Part shown: in pieces, positions 34,038 through 41,626 of the stretch
Numbering within the stretch: the stretch's first letter is position 1
Layout: each line of letters starts with the position of its first letter
From: Erysipelothrix sp.
GTDB lineage: Bacteria > Bacillota_I > Bacilli_A > Erysipelotrichales > Erysipelotrichaceae
DNA: 41,626 nt
Direction: 5' to 3'
NCBI GenBank assembly: GCA_012727815.1
Contig: JAAYGI010000021.1
Span: forward strand, 1-41,626
Notes under the pieces: generated by a model
What the model was told of the DNA's origin: nothing
The model's database searches: none
The model's input: the letters and a program-made list of their open reading frames with translations, nothing else
Translations under genes and position numbers: made by a program

Positions 34038-35267
34038 GTGGTTATTATCTGGAAATCAGTAAGTGTATTTTTATTAGCAGTATCAAGTTTAACTTTTTCA
34101 AGTAATTATATAAATGTTGAAAGAGATAAGTTAAATTATGAAATTTTAAATGTATCTATTAACAATAATACTTTAGTAATAGATGGTTGGGCTACAATGC
34201 CCAGTTCTCAGCACTTTTTATCGAATACGACACATTCCTATGATCTAGAGTTAAATAGTGATAAGGAGCTTGTAAATTTACCTGGAACGCTTATAGCAAC
34301 AGATTTAACACAGCAAATGTCCTTTTCAGGCAATAAAACCTGCAATTCTAGTACTATAAATACAGACATATGTAACTATAACCATAAAAATGTGGGTTTC
34401 AAGTTTAGTATTCGACTCGATCAACTGAATGCTGATCAAGACTATAATGTCTACCTTAAAATGCATGCCAAACAAGCTAATAAAAGGTACAGAATCCCAG
34501 TGTTTTATGTTACAGATGGAGAAAAGATATTAAAGAGCGAAAGAAATCAATATATAATCAAAAGTGACTTCTCACATGCTAAATTTTCGATCTTTGCTCA
34601 TACTCTTATAGCACGTGACAGACCCAGTCCTAAAGGTAATTATGTCTATACAAAACAATCGTGTTCTACATCTTATAAAGATATTGGATATTTAAGACAA
34701 AATGCTGTCTTTCAAAATATTAAGGATATCTCACTCTATGATAACCGTATCACATATTTCAAGGTGAGGGTACAACCAAATGGTTGTGTGAACAATAGAT
34801 CGAGACTTGTAGAATCAAATACATCAAATTTATATGCATATGTTCCGAGCACACATATAAATTACTTAGGACAAGCGATGACCATTAGTGTTAGAGCCTT
34901 AGCATCTAAACCAAATTTATTTGTAGAAGATGTAATTTTAAATCAGTACGATAGATATGATCCTTATAAGTATGCACAAGCAACAGACTTATATGATGGC
35001 AATATCTCTAGAAAGATTACAATTGATAGTACAAACGTAAATATGAATATCCCTGGTTTGTATCAGACGTGCTACAGTGTTACAAACACTTCGAATTTTA
35101 CAACACAGGGCTGTGGTCGAGTTGAGGTAATTGCAATACCTACAAAAAAACGATTTGTATCGAAGTATACGATTCATGATACATATTTAAAAAGATGGGA
35201 TAGAAACAAACTTAAGACAAAACTGCATGTACAAGAATTCAAACTATCTGAAGTGATAGATAAGTAG
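34038..35267 (+). CDS. Predicted secreted protein with a C-terminal Ig-like (DUF5011-type) repeat, unknown function
   Basis: About 409 aa, not recognised overall. It begins with a signal-peptide-like stretch (IWKSVSVFLLAVSSLTFSS) followed by a beta-rich region (YEILNVSINNNTLVIDGWAT) and several Cys that could form disulfides (TCNSS/DICNY, QSCST, NGCVN). Near the end, DLYDGNISRKITIDS and PGLYQTCYSVTNTS resemble the DUF5011/HYR Ig-like fold common in surface proteins. No LPxTG or other anchor is seen. The start is uncertain: GTG 34038 is listed, but the best ribosome site (AGAGGTGG, 34034-34041) overlaps it and would suit ATT 34044 or ATC 34047; no in-frame ATG exists nearby. No promoter is obvious. 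Confidence 0.6.
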   Translation: MVIIWKSVSVFLLAVSSLTFSSNYINVERDKLNYEILNVSINNNTLVIDGWATMPSSQHFLSNTTHSYDLELNSDKELVNLPGTLIATDLTQQMSFSGNKTCNSSTINTDICNYNHKNVGFKFSIRLDQLNADQDYNVYLKMHAKQANKRYRIPVFYVTDGEKILKSERNQYIIKSDFSHAKFSIFAHTLIARDRPSPKGNYVYTKQSCSTSYKDIGYLRQNAVFQNIKDISLYDNRITYFKVRVQPNGCVNNRSRLVESNTSNLYAYVPSTHINYLGQAMTISVRALASKPNLFVEDVILNQYDRYDPYKYAQATDLYDGNISRKITIDSTNVNMNIPGLYQTCYSVTNTSNFTTQGCGRVEVIAIPTKKRFVSKYTIHDTYLKRWDRNKLKTKLHVQEFKLSEVIDK

Positions 35268-35283
35268 TGTAGAATAACATGTA

Positions 35284-35322
35284 AAAGAGATGCTCCTTTA
35301 AATGAAAGCATCTCTTATTTTT
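35284..35322 (+). terminator. Bidirectional terminator between convergent genes
   Basis: AAGAGATGCT (35285-35294) pairs with AGCATCTCTT (35307-35316); the plus-strand side ends in ATTTTTA and the minus-strand side in CTCTTTTA. It lies between the secreted-protein gene and the convergent deoB. The rest of 35268-35410 holds no other feature that I can support. Confidence 0.75.
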
Positions 35323-35410
35323 ATATTGTCATTAAATAGGGTCAGGAAGTACGTACATATGTTAAATACAAAATCATATAGAACTGCGCATAATGTATAT
35401 TATGTAAGTT

Positions 35411-36595
35411 TTAGATTAATTTATCCAGGTCACTCTTACCATATGCAGGTGCTTCTACCTTGAAGTTATCAGCAATTGTAGCTGCAAGATTAGCAAATGT
35501 ATCTGTTTTATCTAATTCTTTAAACTCACGCATTGATGGTGAATAGTATAATCCAAAGACCTCTTCACGTGTGTGGTCTGTTCCTGGGAATGTTGGATCA
35601 TTACCATGGTCTGCAGTAAGGATCAATAGATCATCACTTCGAAGCTCATGTAATAGTAGTCCTAACTTCTCATCAAAGGTTTCAAGCTCTTGAGCATAGC
35701 CTTCTGGATTGCGTCTATGACCCCATAGTGCATCAAAATCTACTAAATTTACAAATAGGAGCCCTTTGAATTCTTTATTTTTAACAATGTCGATTGTTTG
35801 ATCCATTCCATCGACATTACTCTTAGTTCTAAAAGATTCTGTAATTCCTTCATTATCAAAGATGTCTACGATTTTACCTACAGAGATAACATCAAGGTCA
35901 GCATCTTTAAGAGCATCTAGTGTTGTTCTTCCGAAAGGTTTTAAAGCATAATCATGTCTGTTAGCAGTACGTTTGAATCCTGTTTCTTTATCTCCGACAA
36001 AAGGTCTTGCGATAACACGTCCAACCATCCATTCTGGTTTCATTGTTAATTCTCTAGCAATTTCACATACTCTATATAATTCATCAAGACCAAATGTTTC
36101 TTCATGTGCTGCAATTTGTAATACACTGTCAGCAGATGTATAGACAATCATTTTATTTGTCTTCATATGTTCTTCACCAAGTTCATCCAGAATTTCTGTA
36201 CCACTTGCTGCTTTATTTCCTATAATTTCATAACCTGTTTTTTCTGAAAGTTCATCTAGTAAGTCTTGTGGAAATCCATGTTCTGTAAAAGTAATAAAAG
36301 GTTTATCAATATAAAGCCCCATCATTTCCCAGTGTCCAGTCATAGTATCTTTACCTACTGACGCTTCCTGGAGTCTTTGACGGTATGCGTGTGGCTTATC
36401 AACGGGTTTAATACCTTCAATAGCGTGTAAGTTCCCCATTCCAAGGCTTTCCATAAAAGGCATATGAAGGCCACCATGTGCTTTGGCTGTATTACCGAAG
36501 GTATCTGAACCTACATCATTATATTTATCAGCATCGTGTGCTGCTCCAATACCTACTGAATCAAGTACTATTGTAATTATTCTGTTATATTTCAT
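35411..36595 (-). CDS. deoB: Phosphopentomutase DeoB
   Basis: 394-aa alkaline-phosphatase-superfamily mutase interconverting (deoxy)ribose 1- and 5-phosphates in nucleoside catabolism. Metal-site motifs: [13 protein letters not shown] at the N-terminus, [11 protein letters not shown] with the phosphorylated Thr, [13 protein letters not shown], and [20 protein letters not shown]. All are intact. ATG overlaps the xerD-like stop by four bases (ATGA), and the xerD-deoB neighbourhood is conserved in Bacillus. Last gene of the recN-dinB-xerD-deoB unit. Confidence 0.96.
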   Translation of the reverse strand: MKYNRIITIVLDSVGIGAAHDADKYNDVGSDTFGNTAKAHGGLHMPFMESLGMGNLHAIEGIKPVDKPHAYRQRLQEASVGKDTMTGHWEMMGLYIDKPFITFTEHGFPQDLLDELSEKTGYEIIGNKAASGTEILDELGEEHMKTNKMIVYTSADSVLQIAAHEETFGLDELYRVCEIARELTMKPEWMVGRVIARPFVGDKETGFKRTANRHDYALKPFGRTTLDALKDADLDVISVGKIVDIFDNEGITESFRTKSNVDGMDQTIDIVKNKEFKGLLFVNLVDFDALWGHRRNPEGYAQELETFDEKLGLLLHELRSDDLLILTADHGNDPTFPGTDHTREEVFGLYYSPSMREFKELDKTDTFANLAATIADNFKVEAPAYGKSDLDKLI

Positions 36596-37506
36596 TCTTG
36601 TTCTCCCTTTTTGCTAAAATTAGCATTTAAATACTTATCATATTCATTTTTTACTGTTTCATTGCTAACATGTGTATATATTTGAGTTGTAGCAATATCT
36701 GTATGTCCTAAAATTTCTTGAATTACTCTTAAATCGACATCGTTTTGTAACAAATTTGTTGCAAGAGAGTGTCTGAGTGTATGTGCACTTACTTCTTGGG
36801 TCAAATTTGTCTCCATACGACGTTTTTGAATCATTGTATGAATGTATTGTCGTGTGACTGGATTACCTCTAAGGGTTATAAACACCCTGTTAGAGCCTTT
36901 ATTAGACAGTGTTGGGCGGATTGTCCTGGTATAATACTGAAGTTTACTTAATGTATCTTCATCTATGGGTACCATTCTCTCCTTATTCCCTTTTCCGATG
37001 ATTCTTAACCATCTTTCTTCCTCATAAACTTGAGAAAAGGTTAAATTAACACACTCAGATACGCGTATTCCTGTTTTAAATAGTAAAGTCAGAATAGCTA
37101 TATCTAAATAATCTTTTGCATCTTCCTTTTTAAATGATAACAGTTGATTTAACTGTGACTCATTTAAAGATTTAGGAAGTTGTAGCGGCCTTTTCTTGTT
37201 TTTAAGGTAAGCTGTGATATTGGTATCTATAATGTTGTATTGTATTAAATATTTGAATAAATTACGTATAGAAGCAATCTTACGATCGATAGAATTACTT
37301 GCGTATATTTCATTCAATTCATTAATATATGTTAAGAGTATTTCATAGCTTAAATCTTCAAATTTTTTAATCTCAATGGATTGTAAATATTCATGAAAGT
37401 GTTCTAAGTCGATACGGTATGCATCTACTGTATTTTCTGATTTAGGTTGTGTGTATTGAATGTGATATAAATAGTCATTTAATACTGTTACCATATCTTT
37501 TTTCAT
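36592..37506 (-). CDS. xerD: XerD-like site-specific tyrosine recombinase
   Basis: 304-aa tyrosine recombinase, with the N-terminal SAM-like DNA-binding domain and catalytic residues Arg148 (TGIRVSE), Lys172 (GKGNKER), His242 and Arg245 (HTLRHS), His268 (LGHTD) and Tyr277 (TQIYTHV). The chromosome-type size and the position next to deoB (as in Bacillus ripX/xerD-drm) argue for the housekeeping dimer-resolution enzyme rather than a phage integrase. AAGGAGGT precedes the ATG by three bases. XerC versus XerD cannot be proven from sequence alone. Confidence 0.88.
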   Translation of the reverse strand: MKKDMVTVLNDYLYHIQYTQPKSENTVDAYRIDLEHFHEYLQSIEIKKFEDLSYEILLTYINELNEIYASNSIDRKIASIRNLFKYLIQYNIIDTNITAYLKNKKRPLQLPKSLNESQLNQLLSFKKEDAKDYLDIAILTLLFKTGIRVSECVNLTFSQVYEEERWLRIIGKGNKERMVPIDEDTLSKLQYYTRTIRPTLSNKGSNRVFITLRGNPVTRQYIHTMIQKRRMETNLTQEVSAHTLRHSLATNLLQNDVDLRVIQEILGHTDIATTQIYTHVSNETVKNEYDKYLNANFSKKGEQE

Positions 37507-37515
37507 ACTACCTCC

Positions 37516-38676
37516 TTATGAGTGATCCACTATATCAGTTTTGACAGGATAATCACTGCGTTTTATTTTCTTATGAGATTTTGATAAATTTGTTTTCTTA
37601 TTAACTGTAAAAAGACTGAGTTGTTCTTCTATTTGATCAATCGATTTAATGTTACTTAAGGATACAGAAAGAAATTTAACACCTGAAACTTCATGTTTGC
37701 CTTCAAACTCAGTATAAAGGCCCATGACACGTTCAAATATGTCTTCCTTATCATTTATATAATAATCTAAAGTGAGCGACCTTGCAACTGTAATCATATC
37801 TTCAAAGCGAATCGCAAACTGGATAGTCTTTGCTTTAACATTAGTATCTTTAGCACGTTTTTCAAGATCTATAATTTGATTGAGTATCTCTGTCTTCAAT
37901 TCATCAAGCTCATGAATTGGTTTTGAGTATGTTAATGAGTGCCCAATTGATTTGGCAGTTGTATCTGTATCGATAATATCAGATCCAGTACCCATTGCTA
38001 AATCTATATATATTTGAGTCCGGTTCCCAAATATATTACGTAATACTCCAAATGGTGCATTGGCTAAATCACCAATAGTGAATATTCCTACTTTATGTAA
38101 TCTTGGAACTGTTTTTCTACCAATGCCAAACATATCTTCAATAGGTAGTGGCCAAATTTTTGCTTCGACTTCCCTTTTCCTTATGACAGTAATTCCTAAG
38201 GGCTTGTTCATATCAGATCCCATCTTAGCTAGAAATTTATTGGGTGCAATTCCTATATTAACAGGAAGTTTTAACTCTTCATAGACTCTTTTTTGTATCT
38301 CTATTGCAAGATCTAGAGGTCTTTTATAGTTTTTAATAGTTTCTGTGAAATCTACATAGACCTCATCAACAGAACCAGGTTCTACAAGCGGTGAATAGCT
38401 TGTAATTAGGTCGATGAATTTTTGTGATAAGTCTTCATATAAATCAAAATCAACATGAACAACAATCAACTCTGGGCATATTAGTTTAGCCTGAGTCATA
38501 AGCATTGCACTTTTGACCCCTCTTTTTCGGGCTTCATAAGATGCTGAAGTAACAACAGATCCCTTTACAACATGGCATGCAGCAACAGGTTTACCTTGAA
38601 GAGATGGGTCAAGGGCAATATGAGCACTTGCAAAAAAAGCATTGATATCGATGTGAAATATAACTTTAGCTGACAT
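37516..38676 (-). CDS. dinB: DNA polymerase IV (DinB), copy nearest xerD
   Basis: 386-aa Y-family translesion polymerase. Catalytic carboxylates are present: Asp10 in FHIDINAFFASAH and Asp104-Glu105 in GSVDEVYVDF. The palm/thumb segments NIGIAPNKFLAKMGSDMNKP and GIGRKTVPRLHKVGIFTIGDL (helix-hairpin-helix) and a little-finger domain follow. A beta-clamp binding peptide, QLSLF (352-356), is near the C-terminus, with a basic tail after it. AGGAGGG precedes the ATG. Third and most distal of three tandem paralogues; 45 bases separate it from the next. Confidence 0.94.
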   Translation of the reverse strand: MSAKVIFHIDINAFFASAHIALDPSLQGKPVAACHVVKGSVVTSASYEARKRGVKSAMLMTQAKLICPELIVVHVDFDLYEDLSQKFIDLITSYSPLVEPGSVDEVYVDFTETIKNYKRPLDLAIEIQKRVYEELKLPVNIGIAPNKFLAKMGSDMNKPLGITVIRKREVEAKIWPLPIEDMFGIGRKTVPRLHKVGIFTIGDLANAPFGVLRNIFGNRTQIYIDLAMGTGSDIIDTDTTAKSIGHSLTYSKPIHELDELKTEILNQIIDLEKRAKDTNVKAKTIQFAIRFEDMITVARSLTLDYYINDKEDIFERVMGLYTEFEGKHEVSGVKFLSVSLSNIKSIDQIEEQLSLFTVNKKTNLSKSHKKIKRSDYPVKTDIVDHS

Positions 38677-38721
38677 TGTTCCCTCCTTAAGGTTTGAGTT
38701 GTGTACATAAGATAAATACTT

Positions 38722-39888
38722 TTATTTTTTATCAAACAGTGTACTTGCACGCGCAAATCCACCGCCAAAATTTTCATTCAAATTGTCGATCATTGTATCA
38801 GTATCTAGGTCTTTATTTAGAGAAAATATATTCAATTGTTCTTCTATCTCATCAATGACTTTAATATTATTCAGTGTAATAGAGATGAAAGTGACTCCTT
38901 TGTGGTGTTTGTCATGAAACATTTCATAAAGAGCCATAACACGTTCTAATATCTCTTCTTTATCATTAATATAATAATCTAGACTAATAGAACGAGCTGC
39001 TGTATCTGAATCTTCAAATCTGATTGCAAACTGTATTGTTTTACCTTTAAGATGGTACTTTTTAGCACGTGCTTCAAGATTTTCAATTTCATGTATTATC
39101 TTTGATTTTAATTCGTCTAATTCATAGATAGGTGTAGAAAATGTTTGTGATTGACCAACAGATTTGGCAGTCGTTTCTCGTACAATTGTAGATGAACCTA
39201 AACCATTGGAGTGATCAATAAAATGTTGTGTTTTATTCCCTAAGACGCCTCTTATAGTATCAAATGGAATTGTATTCAAATCACCAATTGTAAATACTTG
39301 GATATCATGTAATCGTGGTACTGTTTTTTTACCAATACCAAACATATCTTCGATGGGTAATGGCCATAATTTTGTCTCTACTTCTCTTTTTCTTAAAACA
39401 GTAATTCCTAAGGGTTTATCCATATCCGATGCCATTTTAGCTAAAAACTTATTGGGTGCAATCCCAATACTGATGGGTAGCTTTAATGAATCAAATACAC
39501 GCTTTTGAATCTCTACTGCCAAGTCTAATGGATGTTTATATTCTTTGATTTTCTCTGTTAAATCAACAAATACTTCATCAATGGAAGCTTGTTGAACATC
39601 TTCAGAATAAGATTGAATGATATCTACAAACTTTCTTGAAAGATCTACATATAGTTTAAAGTTTATATCTATTATTTTAAGTTGCGGACACAGTCTTTTT
39701 GCCTGTGATAGTGGCATCGCACTGCCTACCCCAAATTTTCTTGCCTCATAAGATGCAGTTGTAATAACAGCACCTTTAACATTATTACAAACAACAATAG
39801 GAAGTCCTTCAAGAGTGGGATCTTCTATAATATGTGCATTTGCAAAAAATGCATTTATATCAATATGAAAAATAACACGTGCACTCAT
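38722..39888 (-). CDS. dinB: DNA polymerase IV (DinB), middle copy
   Basis: 388-aa Y-family polymerase with intact catalytic residues (Asp10 in FHIDINAFFANAH; Asp104-Glu105 in ASIDEVFVDL), the SIGIAPNKFLAKMASDMDKP and GIGKKTVPRLH segments and the clamp motif QLNIF (351-355). A distinctive C-terminus (ENFGGGFARASTLFDKK) differs from the other two copies. AAGGAGA lies before ATG 39888; the frame is open further upstream but without a ribosome site. Sixteen bases separate it from the copy next to recN. Confidence 0.94.
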   Translation of the reverse strand: MSARVIFHIDINAFFANAHIIEDPTLEGLPIVVCNNVKGAVITTASYEARKFGVGSAMPLSQAKRLCPQLKIIDINFKLYVDLSRKFVDIIQSYSEDVQQASIDEVFVDLTEKIKEYKHPLDLAVEIQKRVFDSLKLPISIGIAPNKFLAKMASDMDKPLGITVLRKREVETKLWPLPIEDMFGIGKKTVPRLHDIQVFTIGDLNTIPFDTIRGVLGNKTQHFIDHSNGLGSSTIVRETTAKSVGQSQTFSTPIYELDELKSKIIHEIENLEARAKKYHLKGKTIQFAIRFEDSDTAARSISLDYYINDKEEILERVMALYEMFHDKHHKGVTFISITLNNIKVIDEIEEQLNIFSLNKDLDTDTMIDNLNENFGGGFARASTLFDKK

Positions 39889-39904
39889 AAACTTCTCCTT
39901 TTCA

Positions 39905-41083
39905 TCAATCTTTAACGTTTGCTTTATAAGCATGTAATTTCATTTCCATCTTTGGATATCTTCTTAGAACTTCTAAGTCCTCTAATTTTAAAGCTTCATC
40001 ATTTTGAATGTCAGCTTTAAATAGATCCAGTTGTTCTTCTATTTCTCTAATGTCTTTTAAATTAGTAAGTGTTGTAGAAATAAAAGTAACGCCACCATAG
40101 TCCTGGTTTTCAAATTCACCAAACAATAGCATAACGCGTTCAAATATTTCCTTTGTATCATTTATATAATAGTCTAAAGTACGTGATCGGGCTGAAGTTT
40201 CTTTATTTTCAAAACCTATTGAAAACTGAATTGTTTTACCTTTAACAAAATCTTGTCTAGCCCGCCTTGATAAGGTTTCAATATCATGAAGTATTTCAGA
40301 TTTAACCTCTTCTATTTCGTGGATTGCTTTTGTAAAAGTTTGTGATTGTCCTATAGACTTTGCAGTGGTATTAGTATCAATATCATTAGAACCAATACCA
40401 TTGGCTAGATCGACGAAATACTGGGCACGATTAGCAAGGACTGCCTTAACTTTTTCAAAGGGTTGCTTTACTAAGTCTCCAATAGTAAAGACATCTATTT
40501 CATGAAGCCTGGGAACAGTTTTCCTACCAATACCAAACATCTCTTCGATGGGTAATGGCCATAATTTACTTTGGACTTCCCTTTTCCTTAGAACAGTAAT
40601 TCCTAAGGGTTTGTTCATGTCAGATGCCATTTTAGCTAAAAATTTATTGGGAGCGATTCCAATATTTACAGGCAGTGAAAGTTCATCTAACATTCTTTTT
40701 TGTATTTCTGTTGCCAGATCTAAGGGTTGAGCATACTCTTTTATTTTATCTGTGAGATCAACATAAACCTCATCTACTGAAGCTTGCTCTATTTCGGTAG
40801 AATAAGTACTGATTAGGTCATAAAACTTCTCAGACAGTTCTGTATAGAGTTCAAAATCAACAAAGACTGGTTTTACTGCTGGATATAATTTACGTGCTTC
40901 AGATAGTATCATGGCTGTTTCAATACCATGGTATCTTGCTTCATAAGAAGCAGATGTGATGACGTTTCCTTTAACATGGTGGCATACAACAACTGCTTCA
41001 CCTTTCAAGGATGGATCTTTAGCGATATGTGCGCTTGCGAAAAACGAGTTAATATCTATATGAAATATGATACGTACTGACAA
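39905..41083 (-). CDS. dinB: DNA polymerase IV (DinB), copy nearest recN
   Basis: 392-aa Y-family polymerase; Asp10 in FHIDINSFFASAH, Asp104-Glu105 in ASVDEVYVDL, NIGIAPNKFLAKMASDMNKP, GIGRKTVPRLHEIDVFTIGDL and the clamp motif QLDLF (351-355) are all present. The C-terminus is longer than in the other copies (KMEMKLHAYKANVKD). The start is TTG 41083: it gives MSVRIIFHID, matching the MSARVIFHID and MSAKVIFHID of its paralogues, and AAAGGGGTG precedes it. Only three bases separate it from recN, so its translation is probably coupled to recN. Confidence 0.93.
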   Translation of the reverse strand: MSVRIIFHIDINSFFASAHIAKDPSLKGEAVVVCHHVKGNVITSASYEARYHGIETAMILSEARKLYPAVKPVFVDFELYTELSEKFYDLISTYSTEIEQASVDEVYVDLTDKIKEYAQPLDLATEIQKRMLDELSLPVNIGIAPNKFLAKMASDMNKPLGITVLRKREVQSKLWPLPIEEMFGIGRKTVPRLHEIDVFTIGDLVKQPFEKVKAVLANRAQYFVDLANGIGSNDIDTNTTAKSIGQSQTFTKAIHEIEEVKSEILHDIETLSRRARQDFVKGKTIQFSIGFENKETSARSRTLDYYINDTKEIFERVMLLFGEFENQDYGGVTFISTTLTNLKDIREIEEQLDLFKADIQNDEALKLEDLEVLRRYPKMEMKLHAYKANVKD

Positions 41084-41086
41084 TTA

Positions 41087-41626
41087 CTACACCCCTTTAT
41101 CTAATATTCTTTGTGCTACTTTTAAAGCGTCTTTATCGGCATGGCCTGTCATCATTAATGCCAGTTGTTCGAGCCTTTTTCTAGTATCTATTTTATGTAC
41201 TTTAGTAATGGTATTATTTTCAAGGACTTCTTTTGAAATAAGATAATGTGCACTTGCATAAGCTGCAACTGATGGCAGGTGCGTGATCGAAATGACTTGT
41301 AATTTCGAAGAGATTTCTTTCATTTTTTCTGCTATCTTTAAAGCTACCTTACCACTTACTCCGGTATCTATTTCGTCAAATATCAAAGTAGGTTTATCTT
41401 GTGAGTTTGCAAAGATAACCTTAAGTCCCAACATTAAGCGTGACAATTCGCCTCCACTAGCGACTTCGGATAAAACTTCAAGTTGCATACCTTTATTAAA
41501 ACTTACCATGAACTTAATATCATCACATCCGTCGTCCATATAGTCTTTGTCTTTTATTAATATTTCAAATCGAGTATCAATGAGCATTAAGTCATTGAGT
41601 TCTTTTATTACAAGTGATTCTAAGGA
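41087..41626 (-). CDS. recN: DNA repair protein RecN, C-terminal part
   Basis: The last 179 residues of RecN, an SMC-like ATPase acting early at double-strand breaks; the 5' part lies beyond the window edge. Seen: the ABC signature SGGELSRLMLGLK, Walker B TLIFDEIDTGVSG, the D-loop/H-loop region QVISITHLPSVAAYA and the end RLEQLALMMTG. It is the first visible gene of a minus-strand unit with three dinB genes, xerD and deoB. In Bacillus recN is SOS-induced; the promoter here lies outside the window. Confidence 0.95.
   Translation of the reverse strand, partial: SLESLVIKELNDLMLIDTRFEILIKDKDYMDDGCDDIKFMVSFNKGMQLEVLSEVASGGELSRLMLGLKVIFANSQDKPTLIFDEIDTGVSGKVALKIAEKMKEISSKLQVISITHLPSVAAYASAHYLISKEVLENNTITKVHKIDTRKRLEQLALMMTGHADKDALKVAQRILDKGV

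Larger units (their letters stand above)
37516..41083 (-). repeat. Tandem triplication of dinB
   Basis: Three full-length dinB paralogues lie head to tail in one transcription unit. They align without gaps through the first 110 residues, and a 17-base string ACAGTAATTCCTAAGGG (plus-strand reading) is present in each at the same protein position: 38186-38202, 39398-39414 and 40593-40609. The copies have diverged elsewhere, so the duplication is not recent. Confidence 0.9.

Noticed and set aside
1-41626. Mobile elements, prophage, CRISPR or defence island
   Set aside because: No transposase, phage structural gene, short regular repeat array or defence-type nuclease is visible; the XerD-like gene sits in its conserved chromosomal context next to deoB.

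Overview
The window is a chromosomal segment of a low-G+C Gram-positive bacterium. Its content and order (ybeY-dgkA-cdd-era; dnaG-rpoD-trmK; rpmG and comG; a pur operon; cmk-der-gpsA-hup; recN-xerD-deoB) fit Bacillota. The single-chain dimeric glycyl-tRNA synthetase, A+T-rich codon use and AUG/GUG/UUG starts suggest the Erysipelotrichia, next to the Mollicutes. TGA ends genes (e.g. purM) and Trp is TGG, so the standard bacterial code applies. The taxonomic call is an inference from gene content, not from a database search. I see no tRNA, rRNA, insertion sequence, prophage or CRISPR array.

Layout. 1-577: tail of a sensor histidine kinase and a small three-helix membrane protein, closed by a terminator. 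733-11351: housekeeping run of rRNA maturation (ybeY), lipid kinase (dgkA), cytidine deaminase (cdd), era (interrupted by an in-frame stop), glyQS, dnaG, rpoD, trmK, a DEAD-box helicase and a class B penicillin-binding protein. 11356-12241: rpmG and a metallo-beta-lactamase-fold hydrolase. 12275-15408: a compact comG operon for the competence pseudopilus, with tiny overlapping pseudopilin genes. 15414-15974: efp. 16026-27592: a guanine-class riboswitch and purEKLCFMNHD. 27719-28388: FMN riboswitch and the riboflavin ECF transporter subunit ribU. 28422-32837: an acidic tail-anchored protein of unknown function, cmk, der, gpsA. 32892-35267: hup, a YugP-type membrane zinc protease and a secreted protein of unknown function. 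35411-41626, minus strand: recN (partial), three tandem full-length DNA polymerase IV genes, xerD-like recombinase, deoB.

The most striking result is in the purine operon. IMP synthesis normally uses two glutamine amidotransferases, PurF and PurL. Both proteins here keep intact synthase halves, but their glutaminase halves have lost catalytic residues: PurF begins Met-Ser instead of Met-Cys and has also lost the equivalents of Arg73 and Asn101; the PurL glutaminase domain has Asp in place of the nucleophile Cys and lacks the usual C-terminal His motif. Two unrelated glutaminase folds decayed in the same operon, which predicts purine synthesis driven by free ammonia rather than glutamine. Other points of note are the three tandem dinB paralogues behind recN, a nonsense codon exactly at the G5 serine of Era, an apparent AUU start in comGF, and an EF-P whose tip lysine appears replaced.
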